A stretch of 64,000 nt of DNA from Amorphophallus konjac (taxonomy: Eukaryota > Streptophyta > Magnoliopsida > Alismatales > Araceae). The notes below the pieces were generated by a model. That model was not told where the DNA came from. It saw only the letters and a program-made list of their open reading frames with translations, and did not search any database. The position numbers were made by a program, and so were the translations under genes. Below are positions 32,756 to 44,477 of this stretch, piece by piece (within the stretch, counting starts at the first letter, position 1; each line of letters opens with the position of its first letter). Location: contig CM040126.1 in assembly GCA_022559845.1 (NCBI GenBank), positions 145,522,064 through 145,586,063 on the forward strand. The letters are read 5' to 3'.

Positions 32756-34689
32756 AACAAAAGTATAATTGCCTACGTACCCTTCTTCCCTTAAGAAGAA
32801 GAATATTATATATATATAGAGAGAGATAGAGAGAGAGAGAGAGATTTGTCCACCGCAGATGAACACGCGGGGCCCTGATCCCTTGGGAAGTGGAAATTGT
32901 TTGGTACGTTGTGCTTGTACGCCACTAGATCATGATCAGATGGCCCCGAAGTAATTTGTCGTGGCATCTTAAAAAATGAGGAGATGCCACTGTCTTAAGT
33001 CTCTATTAAGGCTGGGTTGGAACGGATGTTGGGTGCATAGATTTTTTCAAAATTCTTAGAGCGAGAGTAAATTATATTGAGATAATTTTATTTTTTTTTT
33101 TTCTATATCTCTCTAAATTTTAAAATTCACATAAAATAAAATTTAATATCTAAGACATCGAGACATTTAAAATATTTTTAAGACGGTGAGAATTTCAATC
33201 CCTGGTCAACATTCGTTCCCAATACTACCCAAAGTATTCCTCTCCATGGAGTGCGTCGCAGAGGATCTCACACCTCGAAGAGGGATTTGGGTGAGGCTGA
33301 CCAGAAGAATGAACATCTTAATTGGCCATTAAACATGAAAAGAAGAAAACATTGTTAGTGACACTTGAGATGGCGTCAATTCAATGTAAATCCCATCGAG
33401 TTAGAGATCAAACATGTTTAGTGATTGAGAGATCATATATCCATCAATATTACCAAATGGGAGCCCTCTCTCTATGAAGGTCATGGAACACAAAACAGAG
33501 AGGAGGCATGTCAAAGAACTCAACTTTGAGGATTTCTGACACGGAAAGACCCCCGCACTCAGAGGAGACAGTTCCCCCTCCCTGAGTCACAGCCCAGCCT
33601 TCTGATCCACCGTCAATCACGTACCAAAGGTTGGCGTTTGACCATAACCTTCCAATTCAAAAGGGAGAGCGGTTTCTGTGAGCATGCAGAAGAAGACATA
33701 ACGCAACAGGTGGGTGGGGTGTCAGAGAACACCCACGAGTTATTTAACACCGTATCATGATTTTCAGACTTTGGTGTGACTAGCGTCGACTTTTAACGTA
33801 TCATATTAGATTTGCGAGAAATTGATTCTAGATCTATCTTGGATAGATTGAGTAGTGACTAATTATCATTGTAGTAGTCGACCGGAGATAATCGGGCCGA
33901 TTTATGACGTGTTTACACAATTGAGAGGTGGATCTACCGTTGGAAAAATTTGAGGAGATGAGTTTGATTGGATTCAAGACGTTTCAAGGTGAATTTGATC
34001 GAGTTGAGGGAGGGGTGATGCTGATCGGATGGGGGGATGTCGTTATGGGGGAGGTGACTAACGGGGTTGGGGGGGTTGGTCTGTAAGTAGGGGGGCCGTC
34101 AGAGCAAGGAAGAAAGGGACTACCTAAGTGAGAGTGGGGGGAGGATGGAGTGGACTCAGACCGAGTTGACTTTGAGTCGCCCTCGAGCATATCGTATTGG
34201 ATTACAGCGATCCCGATCCGATGCGAATCATCGAGTCGATGAACCATGCGTCAAATATTGACAAGTGGCCAAGAAAATTTGTCATCAGTCACACTTGAAG
34301 TTAATAACACTAGGAACTAATGAAAGAAAGAGAAAAAGAGAGAGAGAGAGGGAACAACGGCAGAAAGTGAGGAGCAGTGCTGGGGGCCTCAATGGCTTCT
34401 CGGTTCTCTCTTCTCGTCTCTCCCTTTCTCTCTACTTCACATTTATTGTTATATTCCCTTTCTTTCTTACATCCTTGGCCTTTCCGTAAATAAATCATTG
34501 TTATTAATTGAAATATACAATAGCTACTTGCATTACTCACATATATTTCTTACAAGTTACCATGCAAATCGGACATCTCGAAGTGCACAGGACCTCCGAA
34601 CATCCGCGTTATTTGGATTCCTTCTTTCTCTCACTGTTTCGAAGAGAGAGGCATCTTTCCAACTTATTTTGAAGTGGAGTTGAATTAAG
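32756..34689. other. Intergenic with short repeats
   Basis: It holds a TA/GA microsatellite (32,803-32,846), a possible MITE near 33,008-33,232 with related ends GGTTGGAACGGATGTTG and CAACATTCGTTCCCAA, and a repeat at 33,960-34,255 with an inverted relative at 49,552-49,700. No gene is recognised. Confidence 0.4.
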
Positions 34690-35987
34690 ATAGCATACAC
34701 GTCAATAGTTTTTTTTAGAAATTTATTTATATATTTTTAATTTTTTTTGAAATTATCCTTATATCTCTATCTTTATTGTATTTACTGTAATACACCCAAA
34801 ATCTATAAGAATGAGTTATTGTGTCCCTGCCGTGATCGAGTCATTACCTAGTTAACTAAAGGTGAGGTGAGAGAGATGAAAATCTCTAACTTATCCTTAG
34901 TTAACTGATTAAATCTCTAAATTATCACTTGGTGAGAGAGAGAGAGAGAGAGAGGTGTGGGGGAGAGAGAGAGCGCACATGGAGGAGGGAATCGCTCCAC
35001 CCCCTTCGGCATCGGCTTTTGCACCCCTGTAGGTACAGAGATACAGAGAGAGAGAGAGAGAGAGAGAGAGGGTGGGTTGGTGACAGGAGAGGGGGGAGAG
35101 AGGGATTAGAGAGGGGGTGGGAGGCCAGGAGAGGGTGGTGGTAAGAGAGAGAGAGAGAGGACATTGGTGTCCCCTACTGAGAGAGAGGAGTGAGAAAGAG
35201 AGAGAGGGGGTGACAGGAGAGAGGGATCGGAGAGGGGTGGGCGTCCGGGGGAGGGGGAGAGAGAGGGGGGTGGGTGGCCGTGAGAGGGAGGTGGTCGGAG
35301 AGAGAGTGAGAGGGGGTGGGCCAGTGGAGGGCCGGGGTGATAGGAAAAGGGGACCAGAGAGGAGGTGGGCGACCGATGGAGGGGGGGAGAGAGAGAGAGG
35401 ACGGTGTTAGAGGGGGTGACAGGAGAGCATGACCTGAGAGGGTGAGAGAGAGTAGAACTCTTCCCGAGTGAGAACGAGTTCAGATTTTTGAAAAAAAAAT
35501 CAAAATTATAAAGTCGCTCCTAGTGGGACTCCCACATAGAGTGACTTCCCATGTTCCCCCCACCGGACATGGCATCCTCTCTCTCTATCGATCTCTCTCG
35601 TCCGACATCGTCTCTCTTTCGTCAAACATGTATGTCCCCACCACGCTCCCTCTCTCTCTCGTCTCTATCTCTCTCGTCTCTCTTTCTACATCCCTAGTGA
35701 GATGCCGCGCTAGAGGGGGAGACCCTCTCCGACACCCTCCCCCTCCCTACCACTCTCTCTATCTCGTTTGACGTCCTCCCCCTCTCTGCTGCTCCCTTTC
35801 TCTCTCGTCTCTCGTCTCTCTCTCATTGCATCCCTAGTCGTATGCCGGTGCCGGAGGGGGAGCGAGCTCCCCCTCCCTGTCACACACTCTCTCTCTCATC
35901 TTTTTCTATCTCGTCCGGTGTCCTCCCCCTCCCCATGGCTCCGTCTATGTCTCTCTCTATCTCATCTGACATCCTCCCCCCTCACCG

Positions 35988-36020
<33 letters not shown>

Positions 36021-36412
36021 GTCTCTATCTCTCATCTCTCTCTCTCTCTCGGTGCATCCCTGGCGTGACGCTGACGCCGGAGGGGGAGACCCCCTCTGGC
36101 ACCCTACCCCTCCCCGCCTCTCTCTCTCGTCTCTATCTCTCTATATCACTCTCTCTCCCCCTCTTTTCAATTTACATCGGCGTCGGAGGAGGGATCCCCT
36201 CCGATGTCCTCTCCCCTGCGCTCTGTCTCTCTCTACATGGGGATAAAATGGTCCACTCATATGATCCGTTACGGTTATTTGACTTGATTTTAATTCTGGG
36301 GGCATGAGAGTTCTAGATTTTGAGAGTATTACGATAAATACGATAAAGGTTAGGGTATAGGAGCAATGTCGAAAGATTCTAAGAGTATATAACTAATTTT
36401 CTCTTATTTTTT
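34690..36412. repeat. 1.7-kb imperfect inverted repeat with purine and pyrimidine arms
   Basis: 34,925-35,455 is GA/GGGG-rich and 35,575-36,240 is CT/CCCC-rich on the same strand, so they are complementary in type. The outer flanks are also inverted relatives: around 34,760-34,815 and 36,305-36,380 share the pattern TTATYGTATTTAYYGTAATAC followed by TCAAAATCTA-like sequence. The pyrimidine arm contains a degenerate ~170-bp unit (GCATCCCT...CGGAGGGGGAG) about three to four times. The Ser/Leu- or Arg/Glu-rich ORFs here are low-complexity artefacts. Confidence 0.6.
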
Positions 36413-36697
36413 TTGAATGACAAACATATAATTTTAATGTATACCAGAAAACTCAATATTTTTCAACATGGCTCTGGTTTTGGACTCACTTCCACCCTTT
36501 TGTTTATGGATTTCCGTAACGGAGGCAGGACAGACGATAGCAACAAAAGGCAGCGGGGAACAGCAGAAGCTGCAGCAGCAGCAGCAGCAGCAACTGCAGC
36601 TGCAGAGGGTGGTGAGAGCTCTTCTGCCCTGCTGCTGGCTGCTGCCTCTGCACTGAGTCATAATAATAAGAACAGACTTGCTCAGGTGGCAGCCTAA
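36413..36697 (+). other. Alanine-rich ORF with a GCA repeat upstream of the GRF gene
   Basis: A 94-codon frame contains GGRTDDSNKRQRGT and a polyalanine tract encoded by a GCA/CTG repeat at 36,566-36,606. It may be a fragment of another gene or part of the GRF 5' region. No homologue is recognised. Confidence 0.2.
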
Positions 36698-37221
36698 CCT
36701 GTAGCAGTTGCTGCCACCCCTAACACTGTTACTACCATATGACAGCATCCGGGCACCGTCCCCATTAGCTTTGGCATATATCGCTCTCACTTTTATTTTT
36801 ATTGTTTATTTTGTTAGCGAGCTTAGCCCTTGTTTACTTGCCCTTCTCTGAATTATCCATGCAACTCCTCGCCCACACAGAAGATTCTGCAGCTCTCTCG
36901 TGAGTGACTCTTCCTATGCACGCGGGCGTGCACAAAAATCTAACGTAACTATTATAACAAAGCTCGGAGAAGATATATTTTTAATAGCAAGTTTTTGACA
37001 AGTGGCCACCTTTGTCTGCTGGTTAGTGAGCATATGTCAGGAGAAGCATAAACAAATGAGTATTGTATGTGGGTGCATGTGTCTATATTACGATGCTGCG
37101 CTTTCTTGGGTTTGTCTCCTCTTCTTAGATATTTTAATCTCTTTCTCTGCTTGCCCTCCTTCTCCCCAAGGGTTTTGGGGTTTTTGAGGGCGGCGCGTCT
37201 GGTCGCCTGTGTGGGCTGAAG

Positions 37222-38445
37222 ATGATGATGAGTGGGAGGAGCGGCAAGTATCCATTCACGGCATCTCAATGGCAGGAGCTGGAACACCAGGCCCTCATCT
37301 TCAAGTACATGGCCTCTGGCACACCCATCCCCCATGATCTCCTCCTCCCATTCAAGGGGAGCTTCTATCTTGACTCTTCGACGTCCTCCATCTCTCCATA
37401 CCCCAATGGTAAGCAAACTGTGCTCCTCTCCAGTCCTCCTCCTCCTCCTCTTGTTTCTTCTGTCAGTTTCTTCCATTTTAAGATCATGATGGTGGTGAAC
37501 GAAGGGGGGAAAAATGGATCATCTTGCTTTCTTTTAGACTTATTTTCTTTCATCTTTGGGCATGCAGATGGGTGGGGTTGCTTCCAGATGGGCTTTGGGA
37601 GGAAAGCGGAGGACCCGGAGCCATGGAGATGCCGGAGGACAGATGGGAAGAAGTGGAGGTGCTCCAAGGAGGCCTACCCGGACTCCAAGTACTGCGAGAG
37701 GCACATGCACAGAGGGAAGAACCGTTCAAGAAAGCCTGTGGAAATGCCCATGTTCACCACCAATAACTCCACAGCCACCGCCGCCTCCCCCACTCCCTCT
37801 CTCTACCCTCCTCACCTCTCCATGGCGTCAGCCGCCCAGGCCGGCCACCATCTCATGGGCCCATACAGTAGTACCTCTAGAAACGCCGCCGTCCTCGGCT
37901 TCCCCCCACACGGCACCACCACCCACTTCCACATGGACAGTACTGCTTCCTCTGCATACAGGCACAACCATGGTCTGAAGGGGCAACTGGTGGACCAGTA
38001 CTGCACTGCCCTTTCGGATCCCTCTGGCGTCGGGAGGGAGGGGTCCTGGCGGTTCACCCCGCTGGGGACGAGCTCCCCTGGGGAGCGCCGGCACGGCATC
38101 AGCTGCTCTTCCCTGCAAGATCAGGGCGGCGGCGGCGCCGGCTTCTTCCATGCGGTGGAGAAGGACCAGAAGCAGAAGGAGAAGCGGCAGCACTGCTTCG
38201 TGCTGGGTGCCGACGTGGAGCCGGCCGAGAAGCCCGCGGCCATGGCAGAAGGGGCGGGGGAGACCCGGCGCCCGTTCCTCCATTTCTTCGACGACTGGCC
38301 GCCGAGGGCCAGGGAGCCGTGGGTGGACGCCGGGGAGGAGCAGCCGGCGTGGGGGGGCTTCGCCAAGACCCAGCTATCCATCTCCATCCCCACGGCTCAC
38401 CACGACTTCCCCGGCGCCGGCTCCCGGCCCGGCGCCGACGACTGA
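37222..38445 (+). CDS. GRF: Growth-regulating factor (GRF) transcription factor, two exons, 354 aa
   Basis: Exon 1 is 37,222-37,408 and exon 2 is 37,568-38,445 (GT/AG, split codon GAT), giving 355 codons with TGA. The QLQ domain (residues 11-44) has Q16-x3-L20-x2-Q23 and binds GIF co-activators. The WRC domain (78-121) has the C84-x9-C94-x10-C105-x2-H108 zinc motif and a basic tail RGKNRSRKPVE, and it binds DNA. Near residue 300 is an FFD motif (FFDDWP) and at about 330 a TQL motif (TQLSISIP); both are GRF C-terminal signatures. Known GRFs promote cell proliferation in leaves and other organs. A miR396 site lies in the WRC coding region. The 159-nt intron is a multiple of three and has no in-frame stop, so its retention would add 53 residues between QLQ and WRC. 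The gene looks intact. Confidence 0.93.
   Translation: MMMSGRSGKYPFTASQWQELEHQALIFKYMASGTPIPHDLLLPFKGSFYLDSSTSSISPYPNGKQTVLLSSPPPPPLVSSVSFFHFKIMMVVNEGGKNGSSCFLLDLFSFIFGHADGWGCFQMGFGRKAEDPEPWRCRRTDGKKWRCSKEAYPDSKYCERHMHRGKNRSRKPVEMPMFTTNNSTATAASPTPSLYPPHLSMASAAQAGHHLMGPYSSTSRNAAVLGFPPHGTTTHFHMDSTASSAYRHNHGLKGQLVDQYCTALSDPSGVGREGSWRFTPLGTSSPGERRHGISCSSLQDQGGGGAGFFHAVEKDQKQKEKRQHCFVLGADVEPAEKPAAMAEGAGETRRPFLHFFDDWPPRAREPWVDAGEEQPAWGGFAKTQLSISIPTAHHDFPGAGSRPGADD
37722..37743 (+). promoter_or_regulatory. miR396 target site in GRF mRNA
   Basis: CCGTTCAAGAAAGCC followed by TGTGGAA encodes NRSRKPVE at the end of WRC. It pairs with the miR396 family (5' TTCCACAG...), fully with the grass-type variant carrying an extra G. 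This is the conserved post-transcriptional control point of most GRFs. Confidence 0.85.
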
Positions 38446-39484
38446 TCATCAGTTGGCAAGGCGGCCGGTGCCCACTGTTTCGGTGGCCTGGCCAGCTGAT
38501 CGATCGAGATGCCGTGTGAGGAGTATATATATATATATAGGTTACCGGTCTCTTAATTTTTTGGTTTCTCCTTCCCTGCAGTGATTAATGCTCATCTGTT
38601 CGATCGCTGTGTTGTTCTTCTTTTCTGGAATTTCTAGGGTTTCTCATGTGTTGGTCGGGTGCATGATTGCATGCCTTCTTGTTGTCATTGTGGTCTGTGT
38701 ACAAGTGAACGAAGAGCAGCTGCGGCAGCAGCATTTTGGGAACCTGCATGGGAAGGAGGAAATTAATGTTCTCTTCCCGTATTCTAAGGCGTATAATATA
38801 ATGTCCGTACACATACATGCAGGACCCATCTCTAGTTCTTATTATTTATTAGTCTAACTTTTATTAGTTTGATGAAAGCATAGATATATATTTTACACAA
38901 TGATGACATACTTTCATATACTTTTATTTTAAAGTATATAATATTGATAATTAAGAGACTAGAAATTAAAAATCCCCAAGTTAAACGTATACTTTGACGG
39001 CTTATTTAACACCAATAGTACATGATCAGGTTACGATTTCGGATGTATGGCCATACACACTTCATCAATGTCGGACTGGTTATTTAAAGGGTATACTTGC
39101 GTATATATCGAGCTTATAGGTTCAGATGCACCTCTTGCATATATATATATAAATTAATATACCAAAACCTGTTCATTGCGTATCCTTATCGTGCGGTAAG
39201 ATATGTATGTGGAGCAGAGACCAACTCTATAGTATGTGATCCGGAGCCAAGCCAAGGTTGGATCCCTCTAGCAAGTGGTCCTGACTGGCAGCGGCAGGAG
39301 TGGTCAGTTGCCTGCACTTTTCTGAGTCCACAGTTCTTGGATTCATGGAACTTTCAGGTTTAATTGGACTCTAACATGGGAATGCCAGAGAAATGCAGGC
39401 ACAGAAAGGGTTTTTTTTTCCGGGGAGAATCCCTATATGGGCCACCTGATTGATTTTAGGGCGTGTTTGTTTTGATGTTAGACA
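38446..39484. other. GRF 3' UTR and intergenic sequence
   Basis: It begins with the presumed GRF 3' UTR (TA run at 38,524). No further gene is recognised. GGGCGTGTTTGTTTTGA at 39,460 recurs at 39,782, just beyond the MITE. Confidence 0.4.
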
Positions 39485-39774
39485 AGGTTTGTCGTCTCGA
39501 TCCGTCCGTCCCGGTCACGATTTGAGACGGGTCGTGTCGATCTCGTCTCGCTCTGTCTGATCCATCTCGTTCCGTGTTAAAATAAAAAAAGATTATATAT
39601 ATAATATATAAAATAATAGATTAAAATAGAAAAGGATATTATATATATAATATAATATTAAAATAATAAAACGTCTCGGTCACGACTCACGACCCGAGCG
39701 TCCCGCCGCCCGCCTGGGTCGGGTCGGGTCGGGTCATGCGGGTCGGGGAGAGTCGCACCGGGACGACAAACCCT
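39485..39774. mobile_element. MITE with GGTTTGTCGTC ends, copy 1
   Basis: The ends AGGTTTGTCGTC and GGACGACAAACCCT are inverted. The interior has GGGTCGGGTCGGGTC-rich ends and an AT core (TTAAAATAAAAAAAGATTATA) shared with the copy at 53,431-53,732. No clear target duplication was found. Confidence 0.7.
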
Positions 39775-40960
39775 GATTTTAGGGCGTGTTTGTTTTGACT
39801 TTTAGGAGGTGATTTTTAATATTAGAAGTCGCACTCTCAAAAATTAAAACAAACGAGTCATTATCTAATTAATTTTTAAAAATTATTTTTTATGTTATGG
39901 AGAGATAAGAAAAAAATCTCCTTTCGAAACACTTGAAAAGTTATTATTAAAAAATTCTTTTCTCTCTAGAGATTTTTCAAAAAAAAATAAAACTTACGAA
40001 TCTTTCCAAAAGTGCACTAAATTGGAAGCGATTTATCACATGGTTCACTATATCGATGCGATTGACATCAAGTCTGCCATATCATACTTGTATGATCAGA
40101 GCTTATAATTAGTATCAGGTCAGTGCAGTAAAACAATCCTCATTCAGTACTTTTCATGGCCTTTCTCATGGGGACCCAGGATCTTAATTATCAGTGTCAG
40201 ATCTGATTCTTAAGATGGCTTCATGGGGACTCAGGTACTGTTTACCAGTGTCAGACCAGTGCAGTAGTGAAACTGTGTGAATATATTAATTATAATGATC
40301 TTCTCCCCCATTTTGTTTAATCAAAAAACTAAAGAATGCACAAGCTTAAAGTTTTGACACCATCATCCTAGCCAGACCTGGATGAACAACTTAATTTGCT
40401 ATCTATTCATTTCACTGTTTCCATTGGCACCAGTCCAAATCGTTTCACAAGACTAACAAAAATAAAAGGGATCTGTGCATATATATACTTGTAAAGTTCG
40501 GTTCTGTCAAATATACCCTTCGTCGGATTATATTATCATGAATATCCTCGAAATATGAGTAATGTCATGATTATGTCCTCGCCGTAACTACCGTATGTTT
40601 AACCTGAGTTAAGTGTGAGTTACAGAGTAAGATTTATATATATATACCCCTGTAAAGTTTGATTTTGTCAAATATATCCTAAATCTAATGACCGTAGATG
40701 ATATATTTCACAGAATATTTTTCTCCGTCGACGACAAATGCAATAAGCTAAAGGGATATAACCGTAACATTTCTATCTAAATGAAGGATATTCAGGATAA
40801 TATGTTCAGTCGAGAGATATATTTGACAAAATCAAATTTTATGGGGATATATATGTAAAAATCTCAAAATAAAATTAGGATTGATGTGACCTAATTACTC
40901 AGAGCAACCATGTCGACACATCCTAACCCCACACGGTGAGTCGGTGACACAAGAGACTTA
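39775..40960. other. Intergenic with MITE fragments
   Basis: No gene is recognised. It contains the foldback element at 40,628-40,862, a half copy of its arm at 40,474-40,522, and a short GTTTGTTTTGA-ended fragment at 39,782-39,860. Confidence 0.4.
40628..40862. repeat. Foldback MITE with ~45-bp inverted arms
   Basis: The left arm contains GTAAAGTTTGATTTTGTC and AAATATAT. The right arm contains the inverse, ATATATTTGACAAAATC and AAATTTTATGGGGATATA. A third, direct copy of the arm lies at 40,474-40,522, so the insertion is part of a larger or nested element. Confidence 0.7.
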
Positions 40961-41696
40961 GGCACCGTTTGGTAACCGCCCTTCACATTTTTAACTTGCT
41001 CAAAATCCTCTCTCTGACACTCGGTCTGACATTGTCCGGATTTGTGGGATGACTTTTGAAAATCTCCACCATCTCACTCCCTCTCTCACTGCATTCAATA
41101 CGGAAGATAATACAATTACTTTATACCCTTTTATTTTACTATGGAGAATTTACACATTGCTCAACTTTTCGGGGGCATAAACATATATTTCTTTTAAAAT
41201 CGCCCATGGACACATGGGAAGCAACGCTACATGAGATTTTGAGAACCGACTACCATCAATACCATTGTACTTATCTCTCTCATTCGGCGAAAATTTGTGG
41301 ATGCACAAAAGTCGATGTGACTATACACGTTAATTTGATACACTTAAGATTACGTTTGAAAACGGGATGGGTTCATCACATTTTATTAAAATTCATCTGC
41401 CGTACTAATACACAGTATATCGGTGATTCTTAATCATTCAAAATCCTCAGAATCAACTATGAGGGTGCTTCGAGAGATTAAGATAACTCGACACTTTCGT
41501 ACCTAATTCTCTTTCCTCCTCAAAATCTTTTTTCACAGAGGTCCAGAATTGCTATACCCGTTTAAAAAAAATTAAAAGATGTCGGATGATTTTATCTCGA
41601 AAGTCACGCCCGAATGTATTTTCAAACACAGCTTAAAGTGTTATCCGGGATTATCAATGATTGAAATCCCCTTCTTATCGAGTACCAAACGCTGCC
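40961..41696. mobile_element. Non-autonomous PIF/Harbinger-like element, 736 bp
   Basis: The terminal repeats GGCACCGTTTGGTA and TACCAAACGCTGCC are inverted with 13 of 14 matches. TTA flanks both ends (40,958-40,960 and 41,697-41,699), the Harbinger target duplication. The 125-codon ORF inside (41,056-41,433) shows no transposase motif. Confidence 0.8.
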
Positions 41697-41699
41697 TTA

Positions 41700-41950
41700 T
41701 CAGAAGTGAAGTACAAAGAACTTCAATCTCAGTGCGCTGTGCAGAGCCTCGGAACAGTTTGGAGAAGGGTAGCTGCTGCACGAATTGGTGATAAAATGTA
41801 GGGGGTAGAACTGTAGAAGGACCAAAGATATCTCAAAGTCCAGAGGGTAGTAATGGCCTACAGCACAAGGAAAAGATGTCCCAAAAGTAACTCCCAGGAA
41901 ATGTCATCTCACTCAGACACACTCTGAGATACATGTGTAAATGTATTATT

Positions 41951-41986
<36 letters not shown>

Positions 41987-42500
41987 TAGATAGATAAAAG
42001 AGAGAGAGAGAGTTGCCAGGCCTAGCAGCAAGCGTTACCCCAAGACAAAAGATCAGTAATTAACGAGAGTTCAATACTTTCAAGAGTAGAGTTAATAACC
42101 TAATATTGACTGCTTGATTGGAGATTAAAGTGTATGAGTCTGCAATTTTTTGCACTCAGAGACATCGATCTACAGAAAAGAGAATACCCAATCAGATGCA
42201 TGGTGCTTTTCCAAAGGGAAGAGTGCGGATCCCCGTCAGGGGGAGCCACTGTACTGCCACTGTGGCCCCTTCCATACCCCCCACCCCTGCCATCTGCGTC
42301 TCCTCATCCCCTCCCCATCGTACTGCTCTGCGGCTGCCGTCGTCTCCCGCAAACAAACAAGCAGAAGGAAGGTGCTTCCCCCTCCCCCCCTCCCGGCGTC
42401 CCCCTGCAGTAAGCTTCCTCTCTCTGCGCCTTCACTCATTCCTGTTGCTTCAGCTAGCCTTCAGATACTCCTCCCCACCTCTTCTTCCGCTGTGCAGAGC

Positions 42501-42533
<33 letters not shown>

Positions 42534-43859
42534 GTGGGGTTAATTAATTTGATGGCGAACCGCAGGAGCTGGACTGGCCAGTGGAGTTGATCGTACGGTC
42601 AACAAAGCATGCGGGTTGCAGAAGCATGGCAGAAGCGACTGGCAGCACTTGCAGCTGAGCAGAGGGGGAGGAGGTGAAAGCCAATGGGGCCGGGCTCGGT
42701 TTGGCCGACGACGACGTTAACTACCGCCAAGATGAATGACCCCAGCATCTGAGTTGCTAGCATGGGTTGGTTGGTTGCCAATACGTGTGGATGAAGAAGT
42801 TAAGAAATGATTGATGCGGGACCTTAATTACAGTACTGTTAAATAAATGTCGTTGATTTAATTATGTGACAGGAATGACACAGAGTTGTATTAAACATTC
42901 TGACCGCATGCAACTTCATGTATCAATTGCTTACTCAATTCGATGTGTTTTGCACGTAAGTTTAATGTGTTATCTGAAATCTAAACGAAAAACACTACGG
43001 AATCGGCGAAATGTATAGTTCATATGAGCGAAAAATAAGTCATAAAATTGATCTTTTTGGATATTACAAATTATTTTTCACCCGTATATATGTTTTGAGA
43101 TTTTTACGTAAATACTCTGGTAAAAATTTCATATTTACATTTATCCCCAACTTTTATCGTATTATCAAGAATACCCTTCATATATAGTGTATTATTGCGG
43201 TTATACCCTTCTGGTTCCCAACTGTCCATGGAAGATAAATATTCAGTGGAATATGCTACGGCGACTGTTTGATATTGCGATATACTGCAAATTAAATGCC
43301 CTCGGAGGCAGGTAGACGTGTGGGAACGTAGGTTGTCTTCTTCGTCTTCTCCTTGACCTAATGGACGGCGTCACAGTCGATCGTCGGTGCAGACAGTACG
43401 GGTTATCGTCTTCCTTCTTATACCCCTTTCAACAATTCTTCGATCCTCTTCCTCTTGACCTAATGGGTAGTCTCGTGTTCACCCACGGGGAACGATCGAA
43501 CTGACGATGGGCGAGCATCGGACGGTGAGCACCCAGCAACCTTGAGAACCAGCGGCGAGCAATGAATGAGTAGCTAGAAACGAAGATGTGACCGGACGGC
43601 AATCACTGGCTGGCGCGTGCCAAACAACGATATGAAAAGAGGATCCATAGAAAGGAAGATCAAACTGAGTGACATGAGCACCAGATAGTCAACAATGAGA
43701 TGGTCATTAAATAATGCGGAGTGCTATGAAGTTCCCGATTGCTATTGCATGAAGAGATGTAGGGTTTACATATCAACTTAAGAAACAAGCAGAGGAAGAA
43801 GATTCTATCAGTGTGCAATGTGGAAGGTATGTGGGACATCACCTATTCGATGACACGCC
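41700..43859. other. Intergenic, no gene recognised
   Basis: It holds TA/GA microsatellites (41,949-42,012) and a GA run (42,503-42,532). 42,118-42,543 is open but has low-complexity Pro/Ser and Arg/Glu composition. I see no conserved miRNA in it. Confidence 0.4.
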
Positions 43860-43862
43860 TAA

Positions 43863-44031
43863 GGGCCCGTTTGAAAAACGAGCAGGGGTACCGTAATCCA
43901 CCCCAAAGGGTCAATTACGGTACCCGAGGTCGGTTAGGCGGGCATGTGTGAGGGGGAGACGAGGGGGAGGCGGGGCCCACCTGCTCCCCGATTGCGCTAA
44001 CCGGCCGACAAGCTGGATATCAAAGCGGCCC
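43863..44031. mobile_element. Tourist-like MITE, 169 bp
   Basis: The ends GGGCCCGTTTGA and TCAAAGCGGCCC are inverted, and TAA flanks both sides (43,860-43,862 and 44,032-44,034). This is the PIF/Harbinger MITE pattern. Confidence 0.75.
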
Positions 44032-44034
44032 TAA

Positions 44035-44477
44035 GAGATTAACAATATGTCTGAACCCTGAACACTTATATGCATGTGTAGGAGGAAAATTCCTGTGACT
44101 TTTTTGTTTGGGTTGATGATACACATCACAACACACTGGACTTGAAGTATCTATTAATTTCTATATATCGAGTCATCGCTTGAGAAGAAGTTGACTTTGC
44201 TGGACTAAAAGATTGGCATACCATATATATTGTAAGCAAGCATGAACCTCCCAACTGTAAGAATTGGAATGGGGAAAGAGTGAAAGTAGCTCCCAAGAGG
44301 CTACTCTTGTACCTACTGGAGGTGGTGGTTGTGTATTTTGCATGCCATTACGTAGGGTGAGGGGATTGAGTATACTAAAAAAATTAGTGTTTGTAATGGT
44401 CACATGGATTATGTGCACATATCCTTTTGTAATATTTTATGTTTAAATCTCTAACGAAGGACATGTTAAAGAGCAGT
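44035..44477. other. Intergenic, no gene recognised
   Basis: AT-rich sequence leading into the minisatellite. No domain-bearing ORF is seen. Confidence 0.35.

Noticed and set aside
34925..36310. Several long ORFs rich in Arg/Glu or Ser/Leu
   Set aside because: They are translations of GA and CT repeats in every frame, with no domain.
42118..42543. 141-codon ORF, and a possible miRNA hairpin in the GGGGCCAC/GGAAGGGG region
   Set aside because: Low-complexity Pro/Ser and Arg/Glu composition; I could not pair a convincing hairpin or match a conserved miRNA.
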